Source: Pseudomonadota bacterium (GTDB lineage: Bacteria; Myxococcota; UBA9042; PHBI01). Taken from it: a stretch of 18,086 nt of DNA. The notes below the pieces were generated by a model that made no database searches, had not been told where the DNA came from, and saw only the letters and a list, made by a program, of their open reading frames with translations. Below are positions 1 to 7,476 of the stretch, in pieces. The DNA is taken from contig SXIE01000479.1 in NCBI GenBank assembly GCA_005772945.1, positions 1-18,086 on the forward strand, read 5' to 3'. Both the position numbers and the translations under genes were made by a program. How positions within the stretch are numbered: position 1 is the first letter of the stretch; each line of letters begins with the position of its first letter.

Positions 1-1
1 G

Positions 2-1228
2 AAGATCGCCGCCGTGCGCGCCATCGCCGCGCTCGCCCAAGAGCCGGTGCCGGCCAGCGTGACGCGCGCCTACGGCGGCCGCGAGTTCTCGTTCGGGCGC
101 GACTACATCATCCCGAAGCCGTTCGATCCGCGCGTCCTTGGCTGGGTCGCGCCCGCCGTCGCCGAGGCCGCGATGACGAGCGGCGTCGCGCGCCGACCGA
201 TCGAAGACTTCGATGCCTATCGGCAAAAGCTCGAGCAGATGATGGATCCGGGGCGCGGCCTCATCCACCAGATCACCGAGAAGGCCAAGGACGACCGAAA
301 GCGCGTGGTCTTCCCCGAAAGCTACGACGAGCGCGTCGTGAAAGCCGCCTCGATCCTGGCCGGCGAGGAGATCGCGCACCCGGTGCTCATCGGCAAGCGC
401 GACGCGATCGAGGCGATCGCCGAGGCCAAGGGCCTGTCCCTCGAGGGGATCGAGATCGTCGATCCACCGACGTTCCCAGCCATCGAACACTACGCCGCGA
501 AGTTCGCGCTCCTCATGCAGCGGCGCGGCGTGACGCGCCCCGACGCCCGCCGACGCATGTTCTCGCAGAGCCGCTTCGCGCTCATGATGCTGCGCGAGGG
601 CTACGTCGATTGCATGGTGACCGGCGCGACCCGCCCCTACGCCGAAGCCATCAAGCCGGTCCTTCAGATGATCGGCTCCGACGGCGGGAAATGCTGCGGC
701 ATGTACATGCTGCTGACCCGCACGCGCACGCTCTTCTTCGCCGACACGACCGTCCAGATCGACCCGAGCGCCGAGGACCTCGCCGACATCACGCTGCGCG
801 TGGTCGAGCGCGTGCGCAGCTTCGACATCGTGCCGCGCGTGGCGATGCTCAGCTTCGCGAACTTCGGCGCCGTCCAGCACCCGATTCCGGCGAAGATGGC
901 GCGCGCGACCGAGCTCGTCCGGCAGCGTGATCCGTCGCTCATGATCGAAGGCGAAATCCAGGTGGACCTCGCCGTCGACATGGAGCTGCGCCAGACCATG
1001 TACCCCTGGAGCCGCCTCAGCGAGCCGGCCAACGTCTTCATCTTTCCGAACCTCGCGGCCGCGAACATCGCCTATAAGATGATGCACCAGATCGGCGGCG
1101 CCAGCCTCTTCGGCCCGATCCTCTTGGGCATCAAGCGGCCCGCTCAGATCCTGGCGCTGAACGTCGACGCCAGCGACATCGTGAACCTCGCGGCCTACGC
1201 GTGCGTGTCGGCGCAAAAGCCCGCCTGA
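2..1228 (+). CDS. maeB: NADP-dependent malic enzyme with C-terminal phosphotransacetylase-like domain (3' part, MaeB type)
   Basis: The reading frame is open to the left edge, so the start lies outside the window and only the last ~408 codons are present. The first ~75 residues match the end of the malic-enzyme NAD(P)-binding domain (FGRDYIIPKPFDPR, then VAEAAMTSGVARRPI). From about residue 100 onward the chain is a phosphate acetyl/butyryltransferase-like domain: VVFPESYDERV near its start, VTGATRPYAEA mid-domain, then FPNLAAANIAYKM and GPILLGIKRPA near the end. In MaeB enzymes this domain is known to bind acetyl-CoA as a regulator and not to act as a transacetylase. The enzyme decarboxylates malate to pyruvate in the cytoplasm. 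The last residues run VSAQKPA before TGA. No tight operon link is seen to the next gene, which lies 110 bases away and encodes an exported protein. Confidence 0.95.
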   Translation, partial: KIAAVRAIAALAQEPVPASVTRAYGGREFSFGRDYIIPKPFDPRVLGWVAPAVAEAAMTSGVARRPIEDFDAYRQKLEQMMDPGRGLIHQITEKAKDDRKRVVFPESYDERVVKAASILAGEEIAHPVLIGKRDAIEAIAEAKGLSLEGIEIVDPPTFPAIEHYAAKFALLMQRRGVTRPDARRRMFSQSRFALMMLREGYVDCMVTGATRPYAEAIKPVLQMIGSDGGKCCGMYMLLTRTRTLFFADTTVQIDPSAEDLADITLRVVERVRSFDIVPRVAMLSFANFGAVQHPIPAKMARATELVRQRDPSLMIEGEIQVDLAVDMELRQTMYPWSRLSEPANVFIFPNLAAANIAYKMMHQIGGASLFGPILLGIKRPAQILALNVDASDIVNLAAYACVSAQKPA

Positions 1229-1230
1229 AA

Positions 1231-1284
1231 CGTTTGCTGACGTTCGAGCTGCCGTCGGCATCCGCGGCTTGGCGCTTGCAAACG
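1231..1284. repeat. weak inverted repeat in the gap after maeB
   Basis: A perfect 7-base arm (CGTTTGC at 1231-1237) is complemented by GCAAACG at 1278-1284, with GC-rich sequence between that could also pair. It begins two bases after the maeB stop codon. A second short stem (ACCTCG 1300-1305 with CGAGGT 1311-1316) follows. There is no T-run, so it is not a textbook intrinsic terminator. It may end or attenuate maeB transcription, or be chance pairing in GC-rich DNA. Confidence 0.2.
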
Positions 1285-1326
1285 CGCCGCGCCGACGTCA
1301 CCTCGGAACGCGAGGTCACGCACGCT

Positions 1327-1332
1327 GGGAGG
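1327..1332 (+). promoter_or_regulatory. ribosome binding site that fixes the NHL lipoprotein start
   Basis: GGGAGG sits six bases before the ATG at 1339. This settles the start in favour of 1339 over the in-frame GTG at 1201, which lies inside maeB and would place a long non-signal stretch before the lipoprotein signal peptide. Confidence 0.75.
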
Positions 1333-1338
1333 CACGAC

Positions 1339-2358
1339 ATGGCTCCAGATCCCGCGGCATCGCGTCTGTGCGGGCACCGCCAGGCCGCGATCGCGCCCCG
1401 CGCCAGGGCCGTCGTGCTCTGGACACTTGCGGCGACTTCGCTCGGCGCCTGTCCCATCACCGACGAAGCGCATGAGGCCCCACCCGCCCCGCACGACGCC
1501 GACGCGCGCATCGCCGCCGCCCCGCCGGATCTGCCCCCCGCGCCGCCGGCCTCGCCCTCTGAACGCCTCTTGGGGCAACATCCGGCGCGCCTGGCCCAAG
1601 GCGGACCGGAGCGCGCCCTCTATGCGACCGACCCCGCGTCGAACGCGCTCCTGGTGTACGACAGCACGCTCACCCTCATCCAGGCCGTGCCCGATTTCGG
1701 CGCGCCGCTGGGCGTGGCCGTCAACGCCCAGGGGGTCGTCTTCGTCGGCAGCCGCAGCCGCCACACCATCGAGACCTACGCGCGCGACGGGGGCCGACGT
1801 GTATTCGTCCCCGCCGGCATCGTGCAGATGCCCAACGACTTGGCATTCGATACGCGTGGCAACCTGTGGGTCGTCGATAGCGTCGCCAACCGGGTGCTGG
1901 TGTTCTTGCCGGACGGGCGGTGGCTGCGATCGCTCGGCGCTGGGGCCGATACGCCCTCGGCGTTCTCGTTCCCGGTCGCGATCGCGCTCTCGGGGCGCGC
2001 GGTTTACATCGCCGATCAGGGGCATTCGCACATCCAAGTCTTCGACCTGGACGCCAACTTCCTCGGCACGCTCGGCGAGCCCGCCCGCGATCTCGGTGAC
2101 CTCACGCCGGGGCGCTTCGCGCGTCTCCAGAGCCTCGCCCTCGACGCCAGAGGCCGCCTGCACGCGCTCGACTCGGCGCTCGGCCGGATCCAGGTCTTCG
2201 ACCCGGCAAGCGGCAAGGTCGTCGCGACCTACGGCGAGCCCGGCATGGCCCCTGGAAACCTCGGCACGCCGCTCGACATCCTCATCGACGACCGCGGCCG
2301 AACGCTGGTCGCCGATTACGGCCAGCGGCGGATCACGCGCATGGACGAGGTGCGGTGA
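1339..2358 (+). CDS. NHL-repeat (six-bladed beta-propeller) lipoprotein
   Basis: The 339-residue exported protein starts at an ATG with a good Shine-Dalgarno six bases upstream. An Arg-containing N-region and hydrophobic stretch end in a lipobox, SLGAC, with the acylated Cys at residue 38. An Ala/Pro-rich linker follows (to about residue 75). The rest is a beta-propeller of six NHL-type units, recognisable by phrases such as LGVAVNAQGVVFVG, LAFDTRGNLWVVDS, VYIADQGHSHIQVFD and ILIDDRGRTLVADYG. NHL propellers act as binding platforms and have no catalytic signature here. The stop codon TGA overlaps the ATG of the multihaem cytochrome, so the two are very probably co-translated. In Geobacter, NHL-repeat proteins are often encoded beside multihaem cytochromes. 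I infer that this is a membrane-anchored partner or scaffold for the cytochrome. Its binding target is unknown. Confidence 0.85.
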   Translation: MAPDPAASRLCGHRQAAIAPRARAVVLWTLAATSLGACPITDEAHEAPPAPHDADARIAAAPPDLPPAPPASPSERLLGQHPARLAQGGPERALYATDPASNALLVYDSTLTLIQAVPDFGAPLGVAVNAQGVVFVGSRSRHTIETYARDGGRRVFVPAGIVQMPNDLAFDTRGNLWVVDSVANRVLVFLPDGRWLRSLGAGADTPSAFSFPVAIALSGRAVYIADQGHSHIQVFDLDANFLGTLGEPARDLGDLTPGRFARLQSLALDARGRLHALDSALGRIQVFDPASGKVVATYGEPGMAPGNLGTPLDILIDDRGRTLVADYGQRRITRMDEVR

Positions 2359-5300
2359 TGGCGCCCGCGACCAGCCGAATTCGTCGCTGGCAAGCGCTCG
2401 CTGCGCTCTTCGCGAGCGAGATTGCGCGCGTTGTCTGCTTTGGCTTCCTGGCATCGGCCGCGACGTTCCACGTCCGCTCCGCCGCGGCGCAGCACCCGCC
2501 CCACGACGGCGACGCGACGCCACCGATCCAATGCACGACCTGCCACGCCCTTCGCGGACCTGCGCCCTTTGTCGCGCGCGACGCCGCGCAGGAGGCCCTG
2601 TGCCGGTCCTGTCACAACCCGACCGGCCAGGCGTACGCGCTCAGCGACGTCGCCAACCACGTGGTCGCCGGCGGCCGCGTCATCGACTGCGGCGCCTGCC
2701 ACGACCCCCACGGCCCCGAGGTCGCAACCGACCCCCATCCCGACGGCCTCACCTCGGTCAACCTCAGCCTCATCCGCAGCGACACTGCGCGCAGCGTCGC
2801 GGGCGCGCTCGAGCCCGCCATCTTTCACGACCGTGCGACCGACTTTGCGTTCGCCGAGAGCAACCCGCCGTGGAATGGCATCTGCCAGACCTGCCATACG
2901 GCGACCCAACATCACCGCAATGGCGCCGGCGACCACGACCACTTTCAGGCCGTCGATTGTACGTTGTGCCATCGTCACGGTAACGGTTTTCTCCCCCCGA
3001 GCGAGCCGATGGCGTGCCAGGCGTGCCACCAGGCTGGCCACGTCAGCGGGGCCGTGGATCCTCTGACAACCAATGCCACTGGACTCGGCGGCAAGCACGC
3101 CAAGCACGTGACGGGGCTCGGTTTCGCCTGCGAGAAATGCCACGCGGGTTATCGCGAGAGTGCCACCCATCTCGATGGTCGGCTCGACACCGGCAACCCG
3201 ACTCATACCCTCGTTCGCTTCGACGCGACCAATTCCGCAGGCGCCTGGGTCGACGATGCGGGCCCGGGCACCGGCGGCTGCCAGACCCTCGCGTGCCACG
3301 GCAACGCGGCCCTTCCGTGGTACGGCAACGACACCTGGACACTTCCGACGTGCAGCGTGTGCCACGGCTCGGCACTCGCTGCGCGCCGCACGGTCCTGGG
3401 CGCGGGCGGCGACTTCGCGACCGGCACGGGCATCGTCTCGCATCACGTGCAGGGCTCGTCCGATCCGAGCCCCGAGCAGTGCCGTGTCTGCCACGACCAG
3501 TCGACCCACATGTCCGGGCAGGTCCGCCTGCGCGACGGCGATGGCGGCGCGAGCGTCCTCTACGAACCGCAAGTCCCCGAGACGCTCGAGCGCTTCTGCC
3601 TGAGCTGTCACGACGCCGACGGCGCCTCCGCGAGCTATCGCGCCGGCGCGTCACCCCTCGCACCGTTCGGCGACGGCGCGACGCTTGGCAGCCCGCCGTA
3701 CCCTTATGCCGCCGCGATCGCCGAGAGCTGGAGCAGCAGCTACGGTCACGGCGCCCGCACGACCGCACCGACCAACCGCCTGACGTGCGCCGGCGACGGC
3801 TCTCCGGGCACCGGCTGTCACGGCGACGGCGGCGCCGTGAACGCCCACGGCTCGCGGTACGAGGTCCTGGCGTCGCAGCGCTTCGACTACGCGTCGGGCG
3901 CGGCCCAATACGACGCGTCCCGTTTCGCGCTCTGCTTCGATTGCCACGCGAACTACCCGGGGGTGACGAAGGAAGACACGCTGGGAGTCCGCCAAGGCGG
4001 GCGCTTCGATGCCCTCTACGGCCACATGGTGAGCGACCCCGCGGCCCCGCTCGCCAGCAGCCGCATGCGGCCGCCCTACTACACGGCCGGCCTCACGACC
4101 CAGTTCGCGGACAGCTTCGCGGTCACGACCCAGGTCGGGAAATACCCGCGCGGTCTCGCCTTCGACGGCGCCGACGTGTGGGTCGTGAACTACGTCGACG
4201 AGACCGTGTCACGCGTGGACACCACCACGAACCAGGTCGTGGCCACGCTCCCGGTCGGCGAGATGCCGGGCTCGTCCGGCGGCGTGGTGTTCGATGGCGA
4301 GAGCGTCTGGGTCGCCAACAACGCCGACTGGAACCTCTCGCGCATCCGCGTTGCGGACAACACCCAACGCGTCGTGCGGGTCGCCGACGGCTATCCGCAT
4401 GGGGTCGTCGCGGCCGCTGGCTCTATCTGGACCAGCACGATCGACCGCGTCGTCCAGATCGACCCGAGCAGCGAGGCGATCGTCGGCTATGTCGACCTGA
4501 CGGGGCGCCGTCCCGAGAACCTGGCGTTCGACGGCAGCCACCTCTGGGTCGGGCTCAACAACGACCGCGTCGTGAAGATCGATCCGGCCACACGGACCGT
4601 CGTCGCGACCGTCGCCGTCGGCTCGAAACCCTTTGGGGTCGAGTTCGGCGCGGGCTACATCTGGGTCGTCAACACGTTCGGCAACAGCGTCTCCAAGATC
4701 GATCCCGACGCGGCCGCGGTCGTCGCCACGATCCCCGTCGGCACCTACCCGTTCCTCGGCTGTTTCGGCGACCACTTCCTGTGGGTGGCGAACAGCATCA
4801 CGCTCGACGTCTCGAAGATCGACGTGACGACCGACACCGTCGTCGCAACGATCCCGCTCGAGGCCGTCGCCGCCGACTGCGTCTTCGACGGCCAGTTCGT
4901 CTGGGTCACGGACAGTCAGACCAACAGCCTGCTCAAGATCGACGCCGAAACCGACCAGGTCGACGCCGACCCGTTCGGCATCAACGACCGCCCGGTGACG
5001 CATGCGTCGGGAACGCGTAACAGTATGAATCTACATTGGTATCACATGCGCTTCTTCACGAACTTCCGCGGTCGCGGGGCGCCCACCGCCCCGTTCGCGC
5101 GCGGCCCATTGTGCGACAACTGCCACCGTACGGACGAGGCGGACCCGAACGTCTCGTGCGTCAACTGTCACGACGTGCACGGCACGAATGCGCCGATCGG
5201 ATTTCTCTACGAACAGCTGGGGTACCAGCACGCATCGGGTGCGTGGGGAACCTACGGCACCCTGCCCGATGAGGCGTCCCGACCCGCGAGCGACCCCACG

Positions 5301-5423
5301 TCGCTGGACCTCGACGCGTTCCCGACGTACTGCGCCAACAACTGCCACAATGCGACCGGAAGCGGCGAGCGGATGGACCTCGATGCACCGCGCAGGGCGT
5401 GGTTCGATCCCACCAGGGAGTGA
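2358..5423 (+). CDS. exported multihaem cytochrome c (13-16 haems) with an inserted seven-bladed YVTN propeller
   Basis: The protein has 1021 residues. ATG 2358 is preferred (GAGG 2347-2350, seven bases upstream) over GTG 2355. An Arg-rich N-terminus and hydrophobic segment end near SAAAQ (about residue 45), a Sec signal peptide. Thirteen CXXCH motifs occur: eleven from residue 59 (CTTCH) to 526 (CFDCH), then CDNCH at 919 and CVNCH at 934. Variant sites are CX4CH (308-314), CX9CH (477-488) and CX3CH (992-997). CQTLACH followed by CSVCH fits the Geobacter CxxxxCH...CXXCH module (TIGR01904). CHDPHG and CHDVHG fit doubled-CXXCH cytochromes. Many extra His residues could supply distal axial ligands. 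Residues ~590-875 form seven YVTN-type blades (for example VVFDGESVWVANN, VWVVNYVDETVSRVD). No C-terminal anchor is seen. The likely role is periplasmic or outer-surface electron transfer, together with the NHL lipoprotein. The terminal acceptor cannot be read from the sequence. Confidence 0.92.
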   Translation: MAPATSRIRRWQALAALFASEIARVVCFGFLASAATFHVRSAAAQHPPHDGDATPPIQCTTCHALRGPAPFVARDAAQEALCRSCHNPTGQAYALSDVANHVVAGGRVIDCGACHDPHGPEVATDPHPDGLTSVNLSLIRSDTARSVAGALEPAIFHDRATDFAFAESNPPWNGICQTCHTATQHHRNGAGDHDHFQAVDCTLCHRHGNGFLPPSEPMACQACHQAGHVSGAVDPLTTNATGLGGKHAKHVTGLGFACEKCHAGYRESATHLDGRLDTGNPTHTLVRFDATNSAGAWVDDAGPGTGGCQTLACHGNAALPWYGNDTWTLPTCSVCHGSALAARRTVLGAGGDFATGTGIVSHHVQGSSDPSPEQCRVCHDQSTHMSGQVRLRDGDGGASVLYEPQVPETLERFCLSCHDADGASASYRAGASPLAPFGDGATLGSPPYPYAAAIAESWSSSYGHGARTTAPTNRLTCAGDGSPGTGCHGDGGAVNAHGSRYEVLASQRFDYASGAAQYDASRFALCFDCHANYPGVTKEDTLGVRQGGRFDALYGHMVSDPAAPLASSRMRPPYYTAGLTTQFADSFAVTTQVGKYPRGLAFDGADVWVVNYVDETVSRVDTTTNQVVATLPVGEMPGSSGGVVFDGESVWVANNADWNLSRIRVADNTQRVVRVADGYPHGVVAAAGSIWTSTIDRVVQIDPSSEAIVGYVDLTGRRPENLAFDGSHLWVGLNNDRVVKIDPATRTVVATVAVGSKPFGVEFGAGYIWVVNTFGNSVSKIDPDAAAVVATIPVGTYPFLGCFGDHFLWVANSITLDVSKIDVTTDTVVATIPLEAVAADCVFDGQFVWVTDSQTNSLLKIDAETDQVDADPFGINDRPVTHASGTRNSMNLHWYHMRFFTNFRGRGAPTAPFARGPLCDNCHRTDEADPNVSCVNCHDVHGTNAPIGFLYEQLGYQHASGAWGTYGTLPDEASRPASDPTSLDLDAFPTYCANNCHNATGSGERMDLDAPRRAWFDPTRE

Positions 5424-5477
5424 GCCACCGCGGCGTCTCGTCGCGGATCGAAGCCCACACGGGGCTGCCCGGTCGCG

Positions 5478-6530
5478 TCACGCTCCGTGTTGGTGCCGGT
5501 GGTGCAGATCGGGTGCGTGCGGGTGGTCGTGCTCGACGCGTGCATGACGATGCAAATGACGGTGACTGCCGCGCACGACCGGGTCGTGGACGTGGTCGTG
5601 GTGACCGTCGTCGTGGCGGTGCGCGTGGTCGTGTTCGAGGGCGTCGTGGACGTGCAGGTGGGCGTGCTGCTCGCGCAGATGGAGCACGACGCCGAGCGCG
5701 AAGAGAGCGCCCGCGAGGGCGGTCCACAGGCCGACCTGGCGATCGCCGAGCGCGAGCGCCACGACCGCGCCGACGAACGGACCGAGGGCGAAGACCGAGC
5801 CGGTGCGTCCGGCGCCGAGCGCCCGCTGCGCCAAGAGCTAGAGGGCGAGCGAGCCGCCATAGCCGACGGCGCCGAGCGCGAGGAGCGCCGCCGCCGGTCC
5901 CGGAGCGGGCAGGGGCTCGCCGAGGGCGAGCGCGATGACGACCGCGAGCGACGCGCCCGAGAGGCCCTTCCAGCCGACGACGGCCAGTGGCTCGGCCTCC
6001 GACAGCGAGCGCGAGAGCGTGTTGTCGAGCGCCCACGCCAGCGTCGCAAGCCCGACCGCGACGAGCCCGACCAGCGAGTCGACGCCCTCGCCGCGGCCCT
6101 CGAAGACGAGTGAAACCCCGCCGGCCAGCATGCACGCCGCGGCCACCCATGCGCGCCGCCCGAGCGGCTCGCGCCAGATGACGTGCGCGAGGACCAGCGT
6201 CAGGATCGCCTCGAGGTTCAAGACCAGCGACGCGCTGGTCGCCCCGGTGCGCTGAAGCGCGAAGGCTAGGAGCGCGGGCCCGAGGAGCGCCCCGAGCATC
6301 GAGATCCCGAGCACGCGCCAGGCGTGGCGCCGCGTCAGCGGATGCCCGGCGCTGGGCAGCAGGCGTCGAAGGGCGAAGCCGGCCGCCGAGGCGCCCATAT
6401 AAAGGAGGGCGCCGGTCGTGAAGGGCCCGAGCCCAACCCCCGCCCGCGCCACGAGCGGGGTCGTCACGCCGAAGCTGAGTGCGGCCAGGATCGCGAGCTT
6501 CACGCCGCGCGCGTGGGGCGTCTCCACCAT
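5478..6530 (-). pseudogene. EamA/DMT-family permease with His-rich tail, interrupted by an in-frame TAG
   Basis: The start at 6530 gives MVETPHARGVKLAIL. The first 230 codons encode a hydrophobic DMT-superfamily drug/metabolite permease with paired EamA repeats; GATSASLVLNLEAILTL followed by the HVIWREPL segment is characteristic. Codon 231 is TAG (5838-5840). The same frame then continues without shift: LLAQRALGAGRTGSVFALGP, the expected last helices, and a His-rich tail with motifs such as HLHVHD and HDDGHHDHVHD, ending HRHQHGA before TGA at 5478. Related EamA proteins normally have an aromatic residue at the TAG position, and TAC or TAT to TAG is a single change. Readings: recent nonsense mutation, sequencing error, or amber readthrough. 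The His-rich tail is a recurring feature in one branch of these transporters and suggests a metal link. Substrate is unknown. It converges on the cytochrome gene with a 54-base gap. Confidence 0.8.
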
Positions 6531-6579
6531 GCTCTCGTCCTAGCGCCGCGCGCCGCCGCTGTCACCGGGTTCGTGCGCG

Positions 6580-6616
6580 CCTCTGCCACAGAGGGATTGA
6601 CGCGCCCCGACGCGTC
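6580..6616. promoter_or_regulatory. two adjacent inverted repeats between divergent EamA and GST genes
   Basis: CCTCTG-CCA-CAGAGG (6580-6594) and GACGCG-CCCCGA-CGCGTC (6599-6616) are perfect 6-base dyads lying almost end to end in the 93-base divergent gap. The second is only seven bases before the first possible GST start and could be an operator or a 5'-UTR hairpin. The TTGACG at 6597-6602 resembles a -35 box, but no convincing -10 box follows at the right distance. Confidence 0.3.
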
Positions 6617-6623
6617 ATCGAGC

Positions 6624-7421
6624 ATGCGCGCCATGAACCCCTTCACGAAGCCGCCCGTCGCGGAGCTCATCGGACTGCCGTATTCGCCGTGGACCGAGAA
6701 GGCGCGCTGGGCGCTCGAGGTGCGCGGGGTGCCGTTCGTGTTTCGCCACTACCAGCCGATCCTCGGCGAGCCCGAGCTGCGCCTCAGGCTGCGACGCTGG
6801 ACCGGCAACGTGAGCGTGCCGGTGCTGGTCGCCCCGGACGGCCAGGTGCACGGCGAGTCCGAGGCGATCGCGCGCTGGGCGGATACCCAAGGGGGACCGC
6901 CGACGCTGTTTCCGGCGATGCACGAAGCGGCGATCCAAGAGGCGATCGCCCTGTCCGAGCGCGCGCTCGCGGCAGGCCGCACGCTGTCGCTGGCGGCGAC
7001 GCTCGCGAACGACGACGCGCTGCGCGAGATGGTGCCCAAGGCGCTCAGGAAGCCGCTCGGCCCGCTGGCGGTCGGCATCGGGCGCGTCGGCGTCAAGCGC
7101 ACGCTGCGTAAGTACGGTGCCACGGGCGTCGACGCGGGCGCGCACGCGGCCGAGCTCACGGCCTCGCTCGACGCCTTGCGTGCGACGATCGCCCATGCGC
7201 CCGCGGGCCCTTCGCCCAAGACCCTGTGCGGCCGCTTCACGTTCGCGGATATCGCGGCCGCGCAGGTGCTCGGGTTCGTCTCGCCGCCGCTGTTTGGGAT
7301 TCGGATCGGGCGCGCGAGCCGCGCGAGCTTCACGCGTGCCGAGCTCCTCGTGCGCTACGCCGACCTGATCACGTGGCGGGACGCGCTCTATGCCGCGTAC
7401 CGCCCGCGCACCGACGCGTGA
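6624..7421 (+). CDS. glutathione S-transferase family protein
   Basis: The thioredoxin-like N-terminal GST domain begins at once: ELIGLPYSPWTEKARWALEV, then NVSVPVLVAPDGQVHGESEA, which carries the cis-Pro (VPVL) and the Glu-Ser (ES) that contact the glutathione gamma-glutamyl group in canonical GSTs. The usual CPxC/CPY active-site position reads SPWT, so Ser or Tyr would be the thiol-activating residue. The C-terminal helical domain is longer and more divergent, with CGRFTFADIAAAQVLG matching the conserved N-capping/hydrophobic-staple region of GSTs. Total length is 265 residues from ATG 6624; ATG 6633 (MNPFTK) is an equally plausible start, and neither has a strong Shine-Dalgarno. It probably acts in the cytoplasm on electrophiles or peroxides, but the substrate cannot be assigned. 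It is divergent from the EamA gene and shares a short control region with it. Confidence 0.85.
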   Translation: MRAMNPFTKPPVAELIGLPYSPWTEKARWALEVRGVPFVFRHYQPILGEPELRLRLRRWTGNVSVPVLVAPDGQVHGESEAIARWADTQGGPPTLFPAMHEAAIQEAIALSERALAAGRTLSLAATLANDDALREMVPKALRKPLGPLAVGIGRVGVKRTLRKYGATGVDAGAHAAELTASLDALRATIAHAPAGPSPKTLCGRFTFADIAAAQVLGFVSPPLFGIRIGRASRASFTRAELLVRYADLITWRDALYAAYRPRTDA

Positions 7422-7446
7422 CACCGGACCTCGGTCCGACTATAGC
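7418..7446 (+). promoter_or_regulatory. candidate sigma-70-type promoter with a dyad in its spacer
   Basis: GTGACA (7418-7423) and TATAGC (7441-7446) are separated by exactly 17 bases, five of six and four of six matches to the -35 and -10 consensus, in otherwise GC-rich DNA. The spacer holds a perfect dyad, CGGACC-TC-GGTCCG (7425-7438). A repressor or a MerR-like activator could bind there; MerR-type promoters, however, usually have longer 19-20 base spacers. The -35 box overlaps the GST stop codon. It would drive the two surface-protein genes downstream. Confidence 0.4.
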
Positions 7447-7476
7447 TGCGCCCCTCGACGACGTGTGAGGTAGGCG

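Noticed and set aside
1201..1338. GTG 1201 as start of the NHL protein
   Set aside because: It would overlap maeB and put 46 extra residues before the signal peptide; ATG 1339 has a strong ribosome binding site.
1195..2523. 442-codon open frame on the - strand opposite the NHL gene
   Set aside because: Arg/Ala/Gly-rich with no domain; the + strand encodes a clear propeller lipoprotein.
2316..3611. 431-codon open frame on the - strand inside the cytochrome gene
   Set aside because: The + frame carries the haem motifs in regular order; the antisense frame is a composition artefact.
5424..5477. possible bidirectional terminator between the cytochrome and EamA genes
   Set aside because: Only a 5-base stem (CCGCG/CGCGG) with no T-run on either strand; not distinguishable from chance in this composition.
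5487..6113. + strand open frames over the EamA gene
   Set aside because: The - strand encodes recognisable permease segments and the His-rich tail; the + frames are Arg/Val/Glu repeats made by antisense His and Leu codons.
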